Shown here: one piece after another, positions 63,959-64,000 of the stretch
Numbering within the stretch: position 1 is the stretch's first letter
How the letters are laid out: every line of letters begins with the position of its first letter
Assembly (NCBI RefSeq): GCF_002831585.1
Contig: NZ_CP025113.1
Span: 6,029,001-6,093,000 of the forward strand
Direction of reading: 5' to 3'
Source of the DNA: Bradyrhizobium sp. SK17
GTDB taxonomy: Bacteria; Pseudomonadota; Alphaproteobacteria; Rhizobiales; Xanthobacteraceae
Length of the DNA: 64,000 bases
The notes under the pieces: model-generated
Databases searched by the model: none
What the model saw: only the letters and a program-made list of their open reading frames with translations
Told to the model about the DNA's origin: nothing
Program-made: the position numbers and the translations under genes

Positions 63959-64000
63959 TCAGGCCGGCACCGGCTCGCCTTCCTCGTGGCGATGCTTCTC
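63959..64000 (-). CDS. motA: C-terminal end of probable MotA (partial)
   Basis: Only 13 codons are inside the window: EKHRHEEGEPVPA followed by TGA (63959-63961). A cluster of charged residues ending like this, directly upstream of motB on the same strand, fits the cytoplasmic tail of a MotA/stator subunit. The assignment rests on gene order and is not proven by 13 residues. Confidence 0.5.
   Translation of the reverse strand, partial: EKHRHEEGEPVPA

Overview
The window is a GC-rich alphaproteobacterial chromosome segment, most likely from Bradyrhizobium or a close relative. This rests on recognisable family content: an acpXL-fabZ-fabF-fabF-lpxXL cluster for very-long-chain acylation of lipid A, IalB- and BA14K-type envelope proteins, a PEP-CTERM protein, and three families of short intergenic palindromes that look typical of the group. 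I see no phage, insertion sequence, CRISPR array, rRNA or replication origin. There is one tRNA gene (Gln, CTG).

Layout. 1-1.9 kb: end of a sugar-acid dehydratase and two short-chain dehydrogenases, which look like a sugar-acid catabolic operon. 2-8.7 kb: LysR regulator divergent from an EamA exporter, an M50 membrane protease, a small membrane protein, a branched-chain-amino-acid-type binding protein, and an FtrA-like GlxA/AraC regulator divergent from a second EamA transporter. 8.9-14.7 kb: a five-gene iron-siderophore operon on the minus strand (TonB receptor, PiuC-type hydroxylase, exbB, exbD, tonB) with three iron-box-like motifs in front of it. 15-20 kb: MarR regulator divergent from a two-gene RND efflux system, followed by an IalB-type protein. 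20.7-26.5 kb: arylsulfatase with a divergent TetR regulator and a perfect operator-like palindrome, a glutamate-receptor-like K+ channel, a bicupin and a frameshifted acetyltransferase. 26.8-36.2 kb: tRNA-Gln, a glycine-rich PEP-CTERM protein, an AraC regulator, PBP1A, a coiled-coil protein, gamma-glutamyltransferase and an amino acid permease. 36.3-42.8 kb: a BA14K-like protein, a SoxCD-like sulfite/sulfane dehydrogenase pair, a DUF1801 protein, an extradiol dioxygenase with an upstream operator-like palindrome, and a GGDEF-EAL protein. 43-48 kb: HerA-like ATPase, AhpD-like protein, MgtC-like protein overlapping a convergent ParB-like protein, a KirBac-type channel and a small membrane protein. 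48.2-52.6 kb: the VLCFA lipid A operon, with no alcohol dehydrogenase gene between fabF1XL and lpxXL. 52.7-55.3 kb: rhodanese, aminotransferase and PotF-like binding protein in one tight operon. 55.6-58.8 kb: cyclase-AAA-TPR signalling protein. 59-63 kb: two tandem kup genes. 63-64 kb: motB and the last codons of a probable motA.

Three themes recur. First, envelope construction: PBP1A, VLCFA-lipid A, IalB and BA14K. Second, potassium and ion handling: two Kup transporters, a KirBac-like channel and a GluR0-like channel. Third, small divergent regulator-target pairs whose intergenic regions carry clear inverted repeats. I did not find a multi-gene system that I can call undescribed. The most checkable novelties are the operator-like palindromes, the altered selectivity filter of the Kir channel, the FabF2XL lacking its first catalytic His, and the sulfatase with a non-consensus formylglycine motif.
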